Below, one piece after another: positions 8,244 through 15,358 of a stretch of 64,000 bases of DNA; position 1 is the first letter of the stretch; every line of letters begins with the position of its first letter. The notes under the pieces were generated by a model. It worked only from the letters and a program-made list of their open reading frames with translations. It had not been told where the DNA came from and ran no database searches. Position numbers and translations under genes: made by a program. The stretch spans positions 7,068,001-7,132,000 of the forward strand of contig NZ_CP009110.1 in NCBI RefSeq assembly GCF_000739085.1, written 5' to 3'. Source of the DNA: Amycolatopsis methanolica 239. GTDB lineage: Bacteria > Actinomycetota > Actinomycetes > Mycobacteriales > Pseudonocardiaceae.

Positions 8244-9371
8244 GTGAAGATCATGCGGCCGATGGGTGCTCTCGGCATCGCGGCGAGCGCTGCCCTCGTG
8301 CTCGCGGCCTGTGGCACCGACCCGGCGTCGACGGGCAACACCCAGACCTCGGGTGCGGCGACCGCGCCGACCGCGACCGCGAACGTCGAGTGCGGCGGCA
8401 AGTCGCCGCTCACCGGTGAGGGTTCGACGGCCCAGAAGACCGCGGTGGACATCTTCGCCCAGCAGTACACCAAGGCCTGCTCCGGCCAGATCGTGAACTA
8501 CAACGCGACCGGCTCCGGCTCGGGCGTCAAGCAGTTCACCGCCAAGCAGGTCGACTTCGGCGGCTCGGACTCGCCGCTGAAGGCCGGTGACGAGCAGACC
8601 AAGGCCAACGAGCGCTGCGCCGGAGGCGAGGCGTGGAACCTGCCGCTGGTCGTCGGCCCGGTGGCCATCGCCTACAAGCTGGACGGCGTCTCCTCGCTCA
8701 CGCTGAACGGCGAGGTCACGGCCAAGATCTTCAACGGCCAGATCACCAAGTGGAACGACCCGGCGATCGCCGCCCTCAACGCGGGCGTCAACCTGCCGGA
8801 CAAGCCGATCCAGGTTTTCTCGCGGTCCGACGAGTCGGGCACCACCGACAACTTCCAGACCTACCTCGAGGCCGCCTCGAAGGGCGCCTGGACGCAGGGC
8901 ACCGGCAAGGCCTTCAAGGGCGGCGTCGGCAACGGCGCGCAGGGCTCCAACGGTGTCGCCTCGGGCATCCGGGCCGCCGACGGCGCCATCGGCTACATCG
9001 AGTCGTCCTACGTCAAGGACGGCCTGAGCGCCGCCAAGCTGGACAGCGGCTCCGGCGCCGTCGAGCTGACCCCGGAGAACGTGGCCAAGGCGCTCGACGC
9101 CGCGACCTTCCGCACCCCGGGCAGCAACGACCTGGCCATGGACCTCAAGGCCATCTACGCCAGCAACACCCCGGGCGCGTACCCGCTGCTGCTGACCACC
9201 TACGAGATCGTCTGCTCGAAGGGCTACGACGCCGACACCGCCAAGGCGATGAAGGCGTTCCTGACCGTGGCTGCCACCACCGCTCAGCAGCCGATCGCCG
9301 AGAAGGGTTTCGTGCCGCTCCCGCAGTCCCTGCAGGACAAGGTGCTGACCTCGATCAACGCGATCTCCTGA
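8244..9371 (+). CDS. pstS: Phosphate ABC transporter substrate-binding lipoprotein PstS
   Basis: 375-residue lipoprotein that captures phosphate outside the cell for PstCAB. The signal peptide ends in the lipobox LVLAAC with lipidated Cys23, followed by a Thr/Ala-rich linker. Phosphate-binding landmarks are GEGSTAQ, ATGSGSGVKQF, DFGGSDSPL and SRSDESGTTDNF. Start GTG 8244 is set by a GGAGG site 7 nt upstream; an ATG at 8253 is less well placed. It is first in the pstSCAB operon, with a PHO box upstream and a stable hairpin just after the stop that probably lets pstS be expressed above pstCAB. Confidence 0.96.
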   Translation: MKIMRPMGALGIAASAALVLAACGTDPASTGNTQTSGAATAPTATANVECGGKSPLTGEGSTAQKTAVDIFAQQYTKACSGQIVNYNATGSGSGVKQFTAKQVDFGGSDSPLKAGDEQTKANERCAGGEAWNLPLVVGPVAIAYKLDGVSSLTLNGEVTAKIFNGQITKWNDPAIAALNAGVNLPDKPIQVFSRSDESGTTDNFQTYLEAASKGAWTQGTGKAFKGGVGNGAQGSNGVASGIRAADGAIGYIESSYVKDGLSAAKLDSGSGAVELTPENVAKALDAATFRTPGSNDLAMDLKAIYASNTPGAYPLLLTTYEIVCSKGYDADTAKAMKAFLTVAATTAQQPIAEKGFVPLPQSLQDKVLTSINAIS

Positions 9372-9432
9372 CGATCGACCGCCACCCCAGAACGGGTTGC
9401 ACTGAGTAACTGATGAGCGAGTCACTCGCGAG

Positions 9433-9467
9433 GCGGACGCCCACCGGGGACACCGGTGGGCGTCCGC
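9433..9467 (+). terminator. Intercistronic hairpin between pstS and pstC
   Basis: Arms 9433-9446 and 9454-9467 are perfect 14-bp complements (15 with G9447-C9453) around a small loop, followed by TTGCGTC. It lies 61 nt after pstS and 30 nt before pstC, so it is a partial terminator or an mRNA-stabilising 3' end for pstS. Confidence 0.72.
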
Positions 9468-9497
9468 TTGCGTCTAGACCACTCCCGGAGGCCCCCG

Positions 9498-10487
9498 ATT
9501 ACGGCGCAACCACCGGCCACTGAGCGAACCCCCTCACTGGCCTCACCGAACAAGACCGCGAAGGTGCGGCCGGGTGACCGCATCTTCAAGAACCTGAGCA
9601 CCGGCGCGGGCATCTTCGTCGTCGCACTCATCGCGCTGATCGGGATCTTCCTGCTGGTGCAGGCGATTCCGGCACTGGGCGCGAACGAGGTCAACTTCCT
9701 CACCTCCCGCATCTGGGAGACCGGCGACCCCACCCACCTGCGGTTCGGCATCCTGGACCTGCTGCTGGTCACGATCTACACCTCGCTGGTGGCCCTGATC
9801 ATCGCGATGCCGATCTCGCTGGGCATCGCGTTGTTCCTGACCCAGTACGCCCCGCGCCGGCTGGCGCGGCCGTTCGCCTACGTGGTCGACCTGCTGGCCG
9901 CGGTGCCCTCGATCATCTTCGGTCTGTGGGGCATCCTCGTGCTGGCGCCGAAGATGGCGCCGGTGTCGCAGTGGCTGAACGAGACCCTCGGCTTCATCCC
10001 GATCTTCGGCACCGGCAACGTGTTCCCGAACTACTCGGGCACGATCTTCACGGCGGGCGTGGTGCTCGCGGTGATGCTGCTGCCGATCATCACCTCGCTG
10101 TCCCGCGAGGTGTTCGAGCGCACGCCAACCGCCCACATCGAGGGCGCGCTCGCGCTCGGCGCCACCCGCTGGGAGGTCATCCGGACGACGGTGCTGCCGT
10201 TCGGGAAGGCCGGTTACGTCGGCGCGTCGATGCTCGGCCTGGGACGCGCCCTCGGCGAGACGATCGCGCTGGCGGTCATCCTGTACATCCCCCGCGGGCA
10301 CTTCTTCGACTGGAGCGTGTTCGACGGTGGCGCGACGTTCGCGTCGCAGATCGCCGCGAACTACGCGGAGTTCAACAACCCCACGTCGGCCGGCGCCTAC
10401 ATCGCGGCCGGTCTGGTGCTGTTCGTCCTGACCTTCGCGGTGAACTTCGCGGCCCGGACGATCATCGGCGAGCGGAAGGCGGACTGA
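9498..10487 (+). CDS. pstC: Phosphate ABC transporter permease PstC, probable ATT start
   Basis: 329-residue inner membrane permease with six helices after a polar 45-residue N-terminus. The EAA-type loop FERTPTAHIEGALALGATRWEVIRTTVLP couples it to PstB. Start choice is unusual: a perfect GGAGG (9487-9491) is followed after 6 nt by ATT at 9498, giving the product ITAQPPATERTPS with initiator Met replacing Ile. The next upstream option, GTG 9456, falls inside the pstS-pstC hairpin stem and has no ribosome site; a GTG near 9564 is a downstream alternative. The stop overlaps pstA by one base. Confidence 0.9.
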   Translation: MTAQPPATERTPSLASPNKTAKVRPGDRIFKNLSTGAGIFVVALIALIGIFLLVQAIPALGANEVNFLTSRIWETGDPTHLRFGILDLLLVTIYTSLVALIIAMPISLGIALFLTQYAPRRLARPFAYVVDLLAAVPSIIFGLWGILVLAPKMAPVSQWLNETLGFIPIFGTGNVFPNYSGTIFTAGVVLAVMLLPIITSLSREVFERTPTAHIEGALALGATRWEVIRTTVLPFGKAGYVGASMLGLGRALGETIALAVILYIPRGHFFDWSVFDGGATFASQIAANYAEFNNPTSAGAYIAAGLVLFVLTFAVNFAARTIIGERKAD

Positions 10488-11413
10488 TGACCTCGACACT
10501 GTCCGAGACCGAACGGCTGGCGTCGCCGCCGGCGTTCCAGCAGGTCAGCGCGGGCCGCAAGGCCAAGAACGCGCTCGCCACGGTGCTGGTGTGGCTGTCG
10601 TTCCTGATCGCCGTCGCCCCGCTGGTGTGGGTGCTCTACACGGTGATCGCGAACGGCATCAAGCGCATCCCGTACACCAACTGGTGGAGCCAGGACTTCG
10701 GGTCGGTGCTGTCCGACGAGGTCGGCGGTGGTGTCCTGCACGCCATCATCGGCACGCTCGAACAGGGCCTGATGTGCGCGGTCATCTCGGTGCCGCTCGG
10801 CCTGCTGGTCGCCATCTACCTGGTGGAGTACGGGCGGGACACCCGGCTGGCCAAGGTCACCACGTTCATGGTGGACATCCTCTCCGGTGTCCCCTCGATC
10901 GTGGCCGCGCTGTTCATCTACGCGCTGTGGATCACCACGTTCGGCCTGCCGCGCAGCGGGTTCGCCGTGTCGCTGGCCCTGGTGCTGCTGATGATCCCGG
11001 TCGTCGTGCGCTCCGCGGAGGAGATGCTGCGGATCGTGCCGGACGACCTGCGCGAGGCGTCCTACGCGCTGGGGGTGCCGAAGTGGAAGACGATCATGAA
11101 GATCGTCCTGCCGACGGCCATGTCCGGCATCATCAGCGGTGTCATGATGGCCCTGGCCCGCGTCATGGGCGAGACCGCGCCGCTGCTGGTGCTGGTCGGT
11201 TACTCGGCGTACGTCAACTGGGACCTGTTCGGTGACAACCAGGCGTCGTTGCCGCTGCTGATGAACACCGAGCGGGCCACGAACTCCATGGAACCGGGTA
11301 GCGTCGGATTCGACCGGATCTGGGGCGCCGCGCTGACCCTCGTCATCATCATCGCCCTCATCAACCTGATCGCCACGGTGGTCTCCCGCCTGGTCGCCCC
11401 GAAGAAGAAGTGA
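10487..11413 (+). CDS. pstA: Phosphate ABC transporter permease PstA
   Basis: 308-residue membrane permease, partner of PstC. Six helices follow a 30-residue cytoplasmic start; the cytoplasmic EAA loop is [24 protein letters not shown]. The ATG overlaps the TGA of pstC (TGATG), a sign of coupled translation. It ends with the basic tail RLVAPKKK, 10 nt before pstB. Together PstC and PstA form the phosphate channel. Confidence 0.95.
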   Translation: MTSTLSETERLASPPAFQQVSAGRKAKNALATVLVWLSFLIAVAPLVWVLYTVIANGIKRIPYTNWWSQDFGSVLSDEVGGGVLHAIIGTLEQGLMCAVISVPLGLLVAIYLVEYGRDTRLAKVTTFMVDILSGVPSIVAALFIYALWITTFGLPRSGFAVSLALVLLMIPVVVRSAEEMLRIVPDDLREASYALGVPKWKTIMKIVLPTAMSGIISGVMMALARVMGETAPLLVLVGYSAYVNWDLFGDNQASLPLLMNTERATNSMEPGSVGFDRIWGAALTLVIIIALINLIATVVSRLVAPKKK

Positions 11414-11423
11414 GCGTTCCGCA

Positions 11424-12200
11424 ATGGCCAAGCGAATCGACGTCAAGGACCTCGACATCTACTACGGCAAGTTCCACGCCGTCGACAGCGTCACGCTGTC
11501 CGTGCCGCCGCGGAACGTCACGGCCTTCATCGGCCCGTCGGGCTGCGGCAAGTCGACCGTGCTGCGCACGCTGAACCGGATGCACGAGGTCATCCCGGGC
11601 GCGCGGGCCGAGGGTCAGGTCCTGCTCGACGGCGAGGACATCTATGCGTCCTCGGTCGACCCGGTACAGGTGCGCCGCACGATCGGCATGGTGTTCCAGC
11701 GGCCCAACCCGTTCCCGACGATGTCCATCCGGGACAACGTGGTGGCCGGGCTGAAGCTGGCGGGCACGAAGAACAAGAAGAAGCTCGACGAGATCGCCGA
11801 GCGGGCGCTGCGCGGCGCGAACCTGTGGAACGAGGTCAAGGACCGGCTCAACAAGCCGGGCGGCAGCCTCTCCGGTGGTCAGCAGCAGCGGCTCTGCATC
11901 GCGCGGGCCATCGCCGTGCGCCCGGACGTCCTGCTGATGGACGAGCCGTGCTCGGCGCTGGACCCGATCTCCACGCTCGCGATCGAGGACCTGATCGCCG
12001 AGCTGAAGAAGGACTACACCATCGTGATCGTCACGCACAACATGCAGCAGGCGGCGCGGGTGTCGGACCAGACGGCGTTCTTCAACCTCGCCGGTGTCGG
12101 CCAGCCGGGACGGCTGGTCGAGATCAACGACACGGAGAAGATCTTCTCCAACCCGAACGAGAAGGCGACCGAGGACTACATCTCGGGCCGGTTCGGCTGA
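11424..12200 (+). CDS. pstB: Phosphate ABC transporter ATPase PstB (PhoT)
   Basis: 258-residue ABC ATPase that powers phosphate uptake. Walker [10 protein letters not shown] is at residues 37-45, the signature is LSGGQQQR, and Walker B is [13 protein letters not shown]. It is last in the pstSCAB operon and is followed 14 nt later by a strong U-tailed terminator. PhoU, which links Pst activity to PhoR/PhoP signalling, is encoded 2.4 kb downstream on the other strand. Confidence 0.97.
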   Translation: MAKRIDVKDLDIYYGKFHAVDSVTLSVPPRNVTAFIGPSGCGKSTVLRTLNRMHEVIPGARAEGQVLLDGEDIYASSVDPVQVRRTIGMVFQRPNPFPTMSIRDNVVAGLKLAGTKNKKKLDEIAERALRGANLWNEVKDRLNKPGGSLSGGQQQRLCIARAIAVRPDVLLMDEPCSALDPISTLAIEDLIAELKKDYTIVIVTHNMQQAARVSDQTAFFNLAGVGQPGRLVEINDTEKIFSNPNEKATEDYISGRFG

Positions 12201-12213
12201 TCATCGTTCGTCG

Positions 12214-12254
12214 ACGACCCCCTCGGTTGGTGCTGAGGGGGTCGTTCTTTTTTT
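12214..12254 (+). terminator. Rho-independent terminator of the pst operon
   Basis: 11-bp stem (12214-12224 with 12235-12245), 10-nt loop, followed by TTCTTTTTTTT. It is the most classical terminator in the window. Confidence 0.92.
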
Positions 12255-12279
12255 CCGGGGCAGCAGGGGCCTGCCCACG

Positions 12280-12948
12280 GCGGTGCGGTTCTCGGCCGCG
12301 GGAACGTCTGCCGGTGACCGGCCGCCACGGTTCGTCACTTCGAACGCGGGCTCGATCGCTCCGCCGAGCCGGTCGAACATCCGCATCGGAACCGCCGGTC
12401 GCGTGGAGCACCTCCTCGTTCCAGCCCGGTTGGATGTAGCCGGCCACGACCTCGGCGCCCAGCTCCTGGCCAGGTCGAGCTTCCGCGATCCACCGGCCGC
12501 GCCGATGACCCTGGCGCCCGCGGCTCGGGCGAGTTGCACCAGCAGGCTGCCCGCCCCACCGGCCCGCCGCTTCGACCCAGCACCCACTCGCCTGCGGCGG
12601 TCCTGGCGTTCTCGACCAGGCCCAGCACCGTCTGCCGTCGCTGTGGAGTGCCGTGGCGTCCGGCAGTACCTGGGCGTCGGGCACCGGGAACAGGTCGGCC
12701 ACCGCGGCCACAGCCCACTCGGCGAAGCCGCCGGCCTCGCCCGTGCCAGCCACGGTGCGGCGGCCCAGCCAGTCCTGGTCGACCTGCTCGCCGACCGCGT
12801 CCAACCGCCCGGCGACCGGGCTGCCAAGCACGTACGCGACTGGTCGTGCCAGCTGTCGGTGCCGCGGCGGATCCGGGTCTCCGCGCAAGGTCAGGCCCGC
12901 CACCTCGACCACGACCTGTCCCGTTCCCGGAGCCGGTGGTCCCCTCAC
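12280..12948 (-). pseudogene. Decayed NADPH:quinone oxidoreductase / zinc-type alcohol dehydrogenase
   Basis: Fragments of a medium-chain dehydrogenase are spread over several frames on this strand. The N-terminal part (GTGQVVVEVAGLTLRGDP, then VLGSPVAGRLDAVGEQVDQD and GGFAEWAVAAVADLFPVPD) is in one frame. The Rossmann stretch GGAGSLLVQLARAAGARVIG is in a second, then LGAEVVAGYIQPGWNEEVL is back in the first and FDRLGGAIEPAFEVTNRGGR is in the second. The C-terminal third is missing. At least three shifts and the truncation make this a pseudogene rather than one sequencing slip. It lies between the pst terminator and the EamA transporter gene. Confidence 0.8.
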
Positions 12949-13037
12949 TCACCGACTGGTGATCTCCACGTCGGTGGAGGCAGGCAGTGAGGCAAATCCG
13001 GTGGGAACTGTCGGTGGGTGCCGCTAGCGTCGGGGAC

Positions 13038-13946
13038 GTGGTTCAGGTTCACGTGGAAGGTGTCGGCGGGCGGTTGCCGAAACCGCGGGCGCTCGCGGCG
13101 GCCGGGCGGGCGCTCGGCGCCATCCCGCCGCCGCTGCAGGTGCTGATCGGGATCGTCAGCGTGCAGGTGGGCGCGTCGCTCGCCAAGCAGCTCTTCGCGG
13201 TCGCCGGGCCGGCCGGGACGGTCGCGCTGCGGTTGTTCTTCGCCGCGGTGGTGCTGCTGCTCGTATGGCGCCCGGTGCTTCGCATGGGCCGCCGGGCGCT
13301 GCCGGTGGTCCTCGCCTACGGCCTGGTGCTCGGCACCATGAACCTGACCTTCTACCAGGCGCTGGCGCGCATCCCGCAGGGCATCGCGGTCACCATCGAG
13401 TTCCTCGGGCCCCTCGCGGTCGCGCTGGCTGGGTCCCGGCGCTGGCTCGACGTGCTGTGGGCGCTGCTGGCGGCAGGCGGCGTCGTGTTGCTCGCCGAGA
13501 CGCGGGGCGACCTGTCGATGCTCGGCATCGTGTTCGCGCTCGTCGCAGGCGCCTGCTGGGGGCTGTACATCCTGCTCAGCGCGTCCCTCGGCAAGCGCAC
13601 AGAGGAGGGCAAGGGCCTCGCGCTGGGCATGGCCGTCGCGGCGGTCGCGGCGATGCCGGCGGGAGTGGTCGAGAGCGGCACGAGCCTGCTGTCGCCGTGG
13701 GTGCTGCTGATCGGGCTCGCGGTGGCGCTGCTGTCGTCGGTCGTCCCGTACTCGCTCGAGCTGGAGGCGCTGCGCAAGATCCCGCCGCGCGTGTTCGGCA
13801 TCCTGATGAGCCTCGAACCGGCCGTCGCGGCGCTGTCCGGGCTCCTGGTGCTCGGGGAGGCCCTGCACCCACTGCAGTGGCTGGCCATCTGCTGCGTCGT
13901 CGCGGCCTCGATCGGGGCGACCCGCTCGGTGCGGGATGCGCCCTGA
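13038..13946 (+). CDS. EamA/DMT-family transporter (RhtA-like exporter)
   Basis: 302-residue membrane protein with about ten helices in two EamA repeats. The pattern GIVSVQVGASLAKQLFAVAGP and NLTFYQALARIPQGIAVTIEFLGPL matches the RhtA/YdcZ-type threonine-homoserine exporter group, so amino-acid export is likely, with unknown substrate. GTG 13038 is chosen because TAGCGT ends 7 nt upstream (leaderless promoter); an upstream GTG at 12987 would place that promoter inside the gene. It ends 22 nt before the alarmone synthetase. Confidence 0.82.
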   Translation: MVQVHVEGVGGRLPKPRALAAAGRALGAIPPPLQVLIGIVSVQVGASLAKQLFAVAGPAGTVALRLFFAAVVLLLVWRPVLRMGRRALPVVLAYGLVLGTMNLTFYQALARIPQGIAVTIEFLGPLAVALAGSRRWLDVLWALLAAGGVVLLAETRGDLSMLGIVFALVAGACWGLYILLSASLGKRTEEGKGLALGMAVAAVAAMPAGVVESGTSLLSPWVLLIGLAVALLSSVVPYSLELEALRKIPPRVFGILMSLEPAVAALSGLLVLGEALHPLQWLAICCVVAASIGATRSVRDAP

Positions 13947-13956
13947 TCGACCTCGG

Positions 13957-13962
13957 TAGGCT
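13957..13962 (+). promoter_or_regulatory. -10 box of a leaderless transcript for the alarmone synthetase
   Basis: TAGGCT ends 6 nt before ATG 13969, with no ribosome site in the gap. Confidence 0.55.
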
Positions 13963-13968
13963 GGTCGC

Positions 13969-14610
13969 ATGACCGTGCTCGACGAAGTCGGCCACTCAGC
14001 TGCGCTGCTTCGAGCGCTCCAGCGTGAACTCATGGTCTACAAGTTCGGCATCGACGAGCTGATGACCAAACTGCGGATCCTGTCCGAGGAGTTCGACTTC
14101 GCCAACCAGCACGACCCGATCGAGCACCTGGCGAGCCGCGTCAAGGCGCCCGAAGCGATCCTCGACAAGCTCGCCCGCAAGGGCCTGGAGCCGAGCATCG
14201 AGGCGATCCGCGAGCACATCGAGGACGTCGCCGGGATCCGCGTGGTGTGCCCGTTCGTGCCGGACGTCTACCTGGTCGCCGACATGCTGGGCCGCCAGGA
14301 CGACGTCGAGGTCGTGCGGACCAAGGACTACATCGCCGAGCCGAAGCCGAACGGGTACCGCAGCCTGCACCTGATCGTGCGGATCCCGGTGTTCCTGTCC
14401 GACCGGGTCGAGCGGGTCAAGGTGGAGATCCAGATGCGCACGGTCGGCATGGACTTCTGGGCCGCCGTCGAGCACAAGCTGTTCTACAAGTACGCCGGCA
14501 CCGCGCCTGCCGACTTCGCCGACGAGCTGCGCGCCGCCGCGGAAACCGCGGCCGACCTGGACGCGCGGATGACCGCCCTGCACCGGCGGCTGCAGGGCGG
14601 TCCGTCCTAG
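13969..14610 (+). CDS. Small alarmone synthetase (RelA/SpoT domain GTP pyrophosphokinase)
   Basis: 213-residue stand-alone RelA/SpoT synthetase of the RelQ/YjbM type, which transfers pyrophosphate from ATP to GDP or GTP to make (p)ppGpp. There is no HD hydrolase, TGS or ACT domain. Key segments are SRVKAPEAILDKL, EDVAGIRVVCPFVPDVY, EPKPNGYRSLHLIVR and VEIQMRTVGMDFWAAVEHKL. It converges with phoU with only 4 nt between the stops. Such enzymes add (p)ppGpp in response to envelope or nutrient stress, independent of ribosome stalling. Confidence 0.88.
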   Translation: MTVLDEVGHSAALLRALQRELMVYKFGIDELMTKLRILSEEFDFANQHDPIEHLASRVKAPEAILDKLARKGLEPSIEAIREHIEDVAGIRVVCPFVPDVYLVADMLGRQDDVEVVRTKDYIAEPKPNGYRSLHLIVRIPVFLSDRVERVKVEIQMRTVGMDFWAAVEHKLFYKYAGTAPADFADELRAAAETAADLDARMTALHRRLQGGPS

Positions 14611-14614
14611 TTCG

Positions 14615-15280
14615 TCAGAGGTCCTCGTCGTGGGCGTAGCCGGGCATCTTGCCGGTCGCCACGAACACCATCCGCTTGCCGACGGACACCGCATGGTCGG
14701 CGAACCGCTCGTAGAACCGGCCGAGCAGCGTGATGTCGACGGCGGCCGCGACCCCGTGCTCCCAGTCCTTGTCCATGATCACCGTGAACAGGTGGCGGTG
14801 GATCTCGTCGACGCGGTCGTCCTCTTCCTCGAGGGCGCGGGCAGCCTCGACGTCCCGGCTCTTGATGACGTCGGCGACCTTCTCCGCCAGCCGGACGTCC
14901 AGCTCGCCCATCTCGGCGAAGTACTTCCGGACCGGCTCGGGCAGCGTAGCCTGCGGGTGGCGGCGGCGCGCAGCCTTGGCAACGTGCAGGGCGAGGTCGC
15001 CCATCCGCTCCAGGCTCTCCGCGGCGTGGATCACGGCCAGCACGGTCCGCAGGTCGGTCGCGACCGGGGCTTGCAGCGCCAGCAGGGCGTACGCCTTCTC
15101 CTCGTTCTCGGCACGAGCGTCGTCGATCTTCTGGTCGTCGCCGATCACCTGCTCGGCCAGGGACAGGTCCGCTTCGAGCAGTGCCTGGGTCGCCTTCTTC
15201 ATGGCCGCCGCGGCCTGGAGCGACATGTCCGCCAGGTTCGCGGCCAGGTCTTCGAGTTCGACGTGGTAAGCCTCGCGCAT
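14615..15280 (-). CDS. phoU: Phosphate signalling regulator PhoU
   Basis: 221-residue all-helical PhoU with two three-helix repeats. It begins MREAYHVELEDLAANLADMS and contains the metal-binding-type segments DDQKIDDARAENEEKA and EEDDRVDEIHRHLF. PhoU restrains the sensor PhoR when the Pst system is working. Start ATG 15280 has TAGAGT 7 nt upstream on its strand, so the message is probably leaderless; a longer frame from 15319 would include that promoter. The position near pstSCAB matches PhoY2 in mycobacteria. Confidence 0.94.
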   Translation of the reverse strand: MREAYHVELEDLAANLADMSLQAAAAMKKATQALLEADLSLAEQVIGDDQKIDDARAENEEKAYALLALQAPVATDLRTVLAVIHAAESLERMGDLALHVAKAARRRHPQATLPEPVRKYFAEMGELDVRLAEKVADVIKSRDVEAARALEEEDDRVDEIHRHLFTVIMDKDWEHGVAAAVDITLLGRFYERFADHAVSVGKRMVFVATGKMPGYAHDEDL

Positions 15281-15358
15281 GGGCCACACTCTACGACCCG
15301 TTCGGGGCAATCGCCGCATCGCGAAGTGAACCGGGAATGAACCGGCGCTAACGAGTTG

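Noticed and set aside
9456-9497. GTG 9456 as start of pstC
   Set aside because: It sits in a hairpin stem with no ribosome site and would add an Arg-rich nonsense stretch.
12201-12990. Intact genes in the 12.2-13.0 kb interval
   Set aside because: All frames there break the quinone-oxidoreductase similarity; it is better read as one decayed gene.
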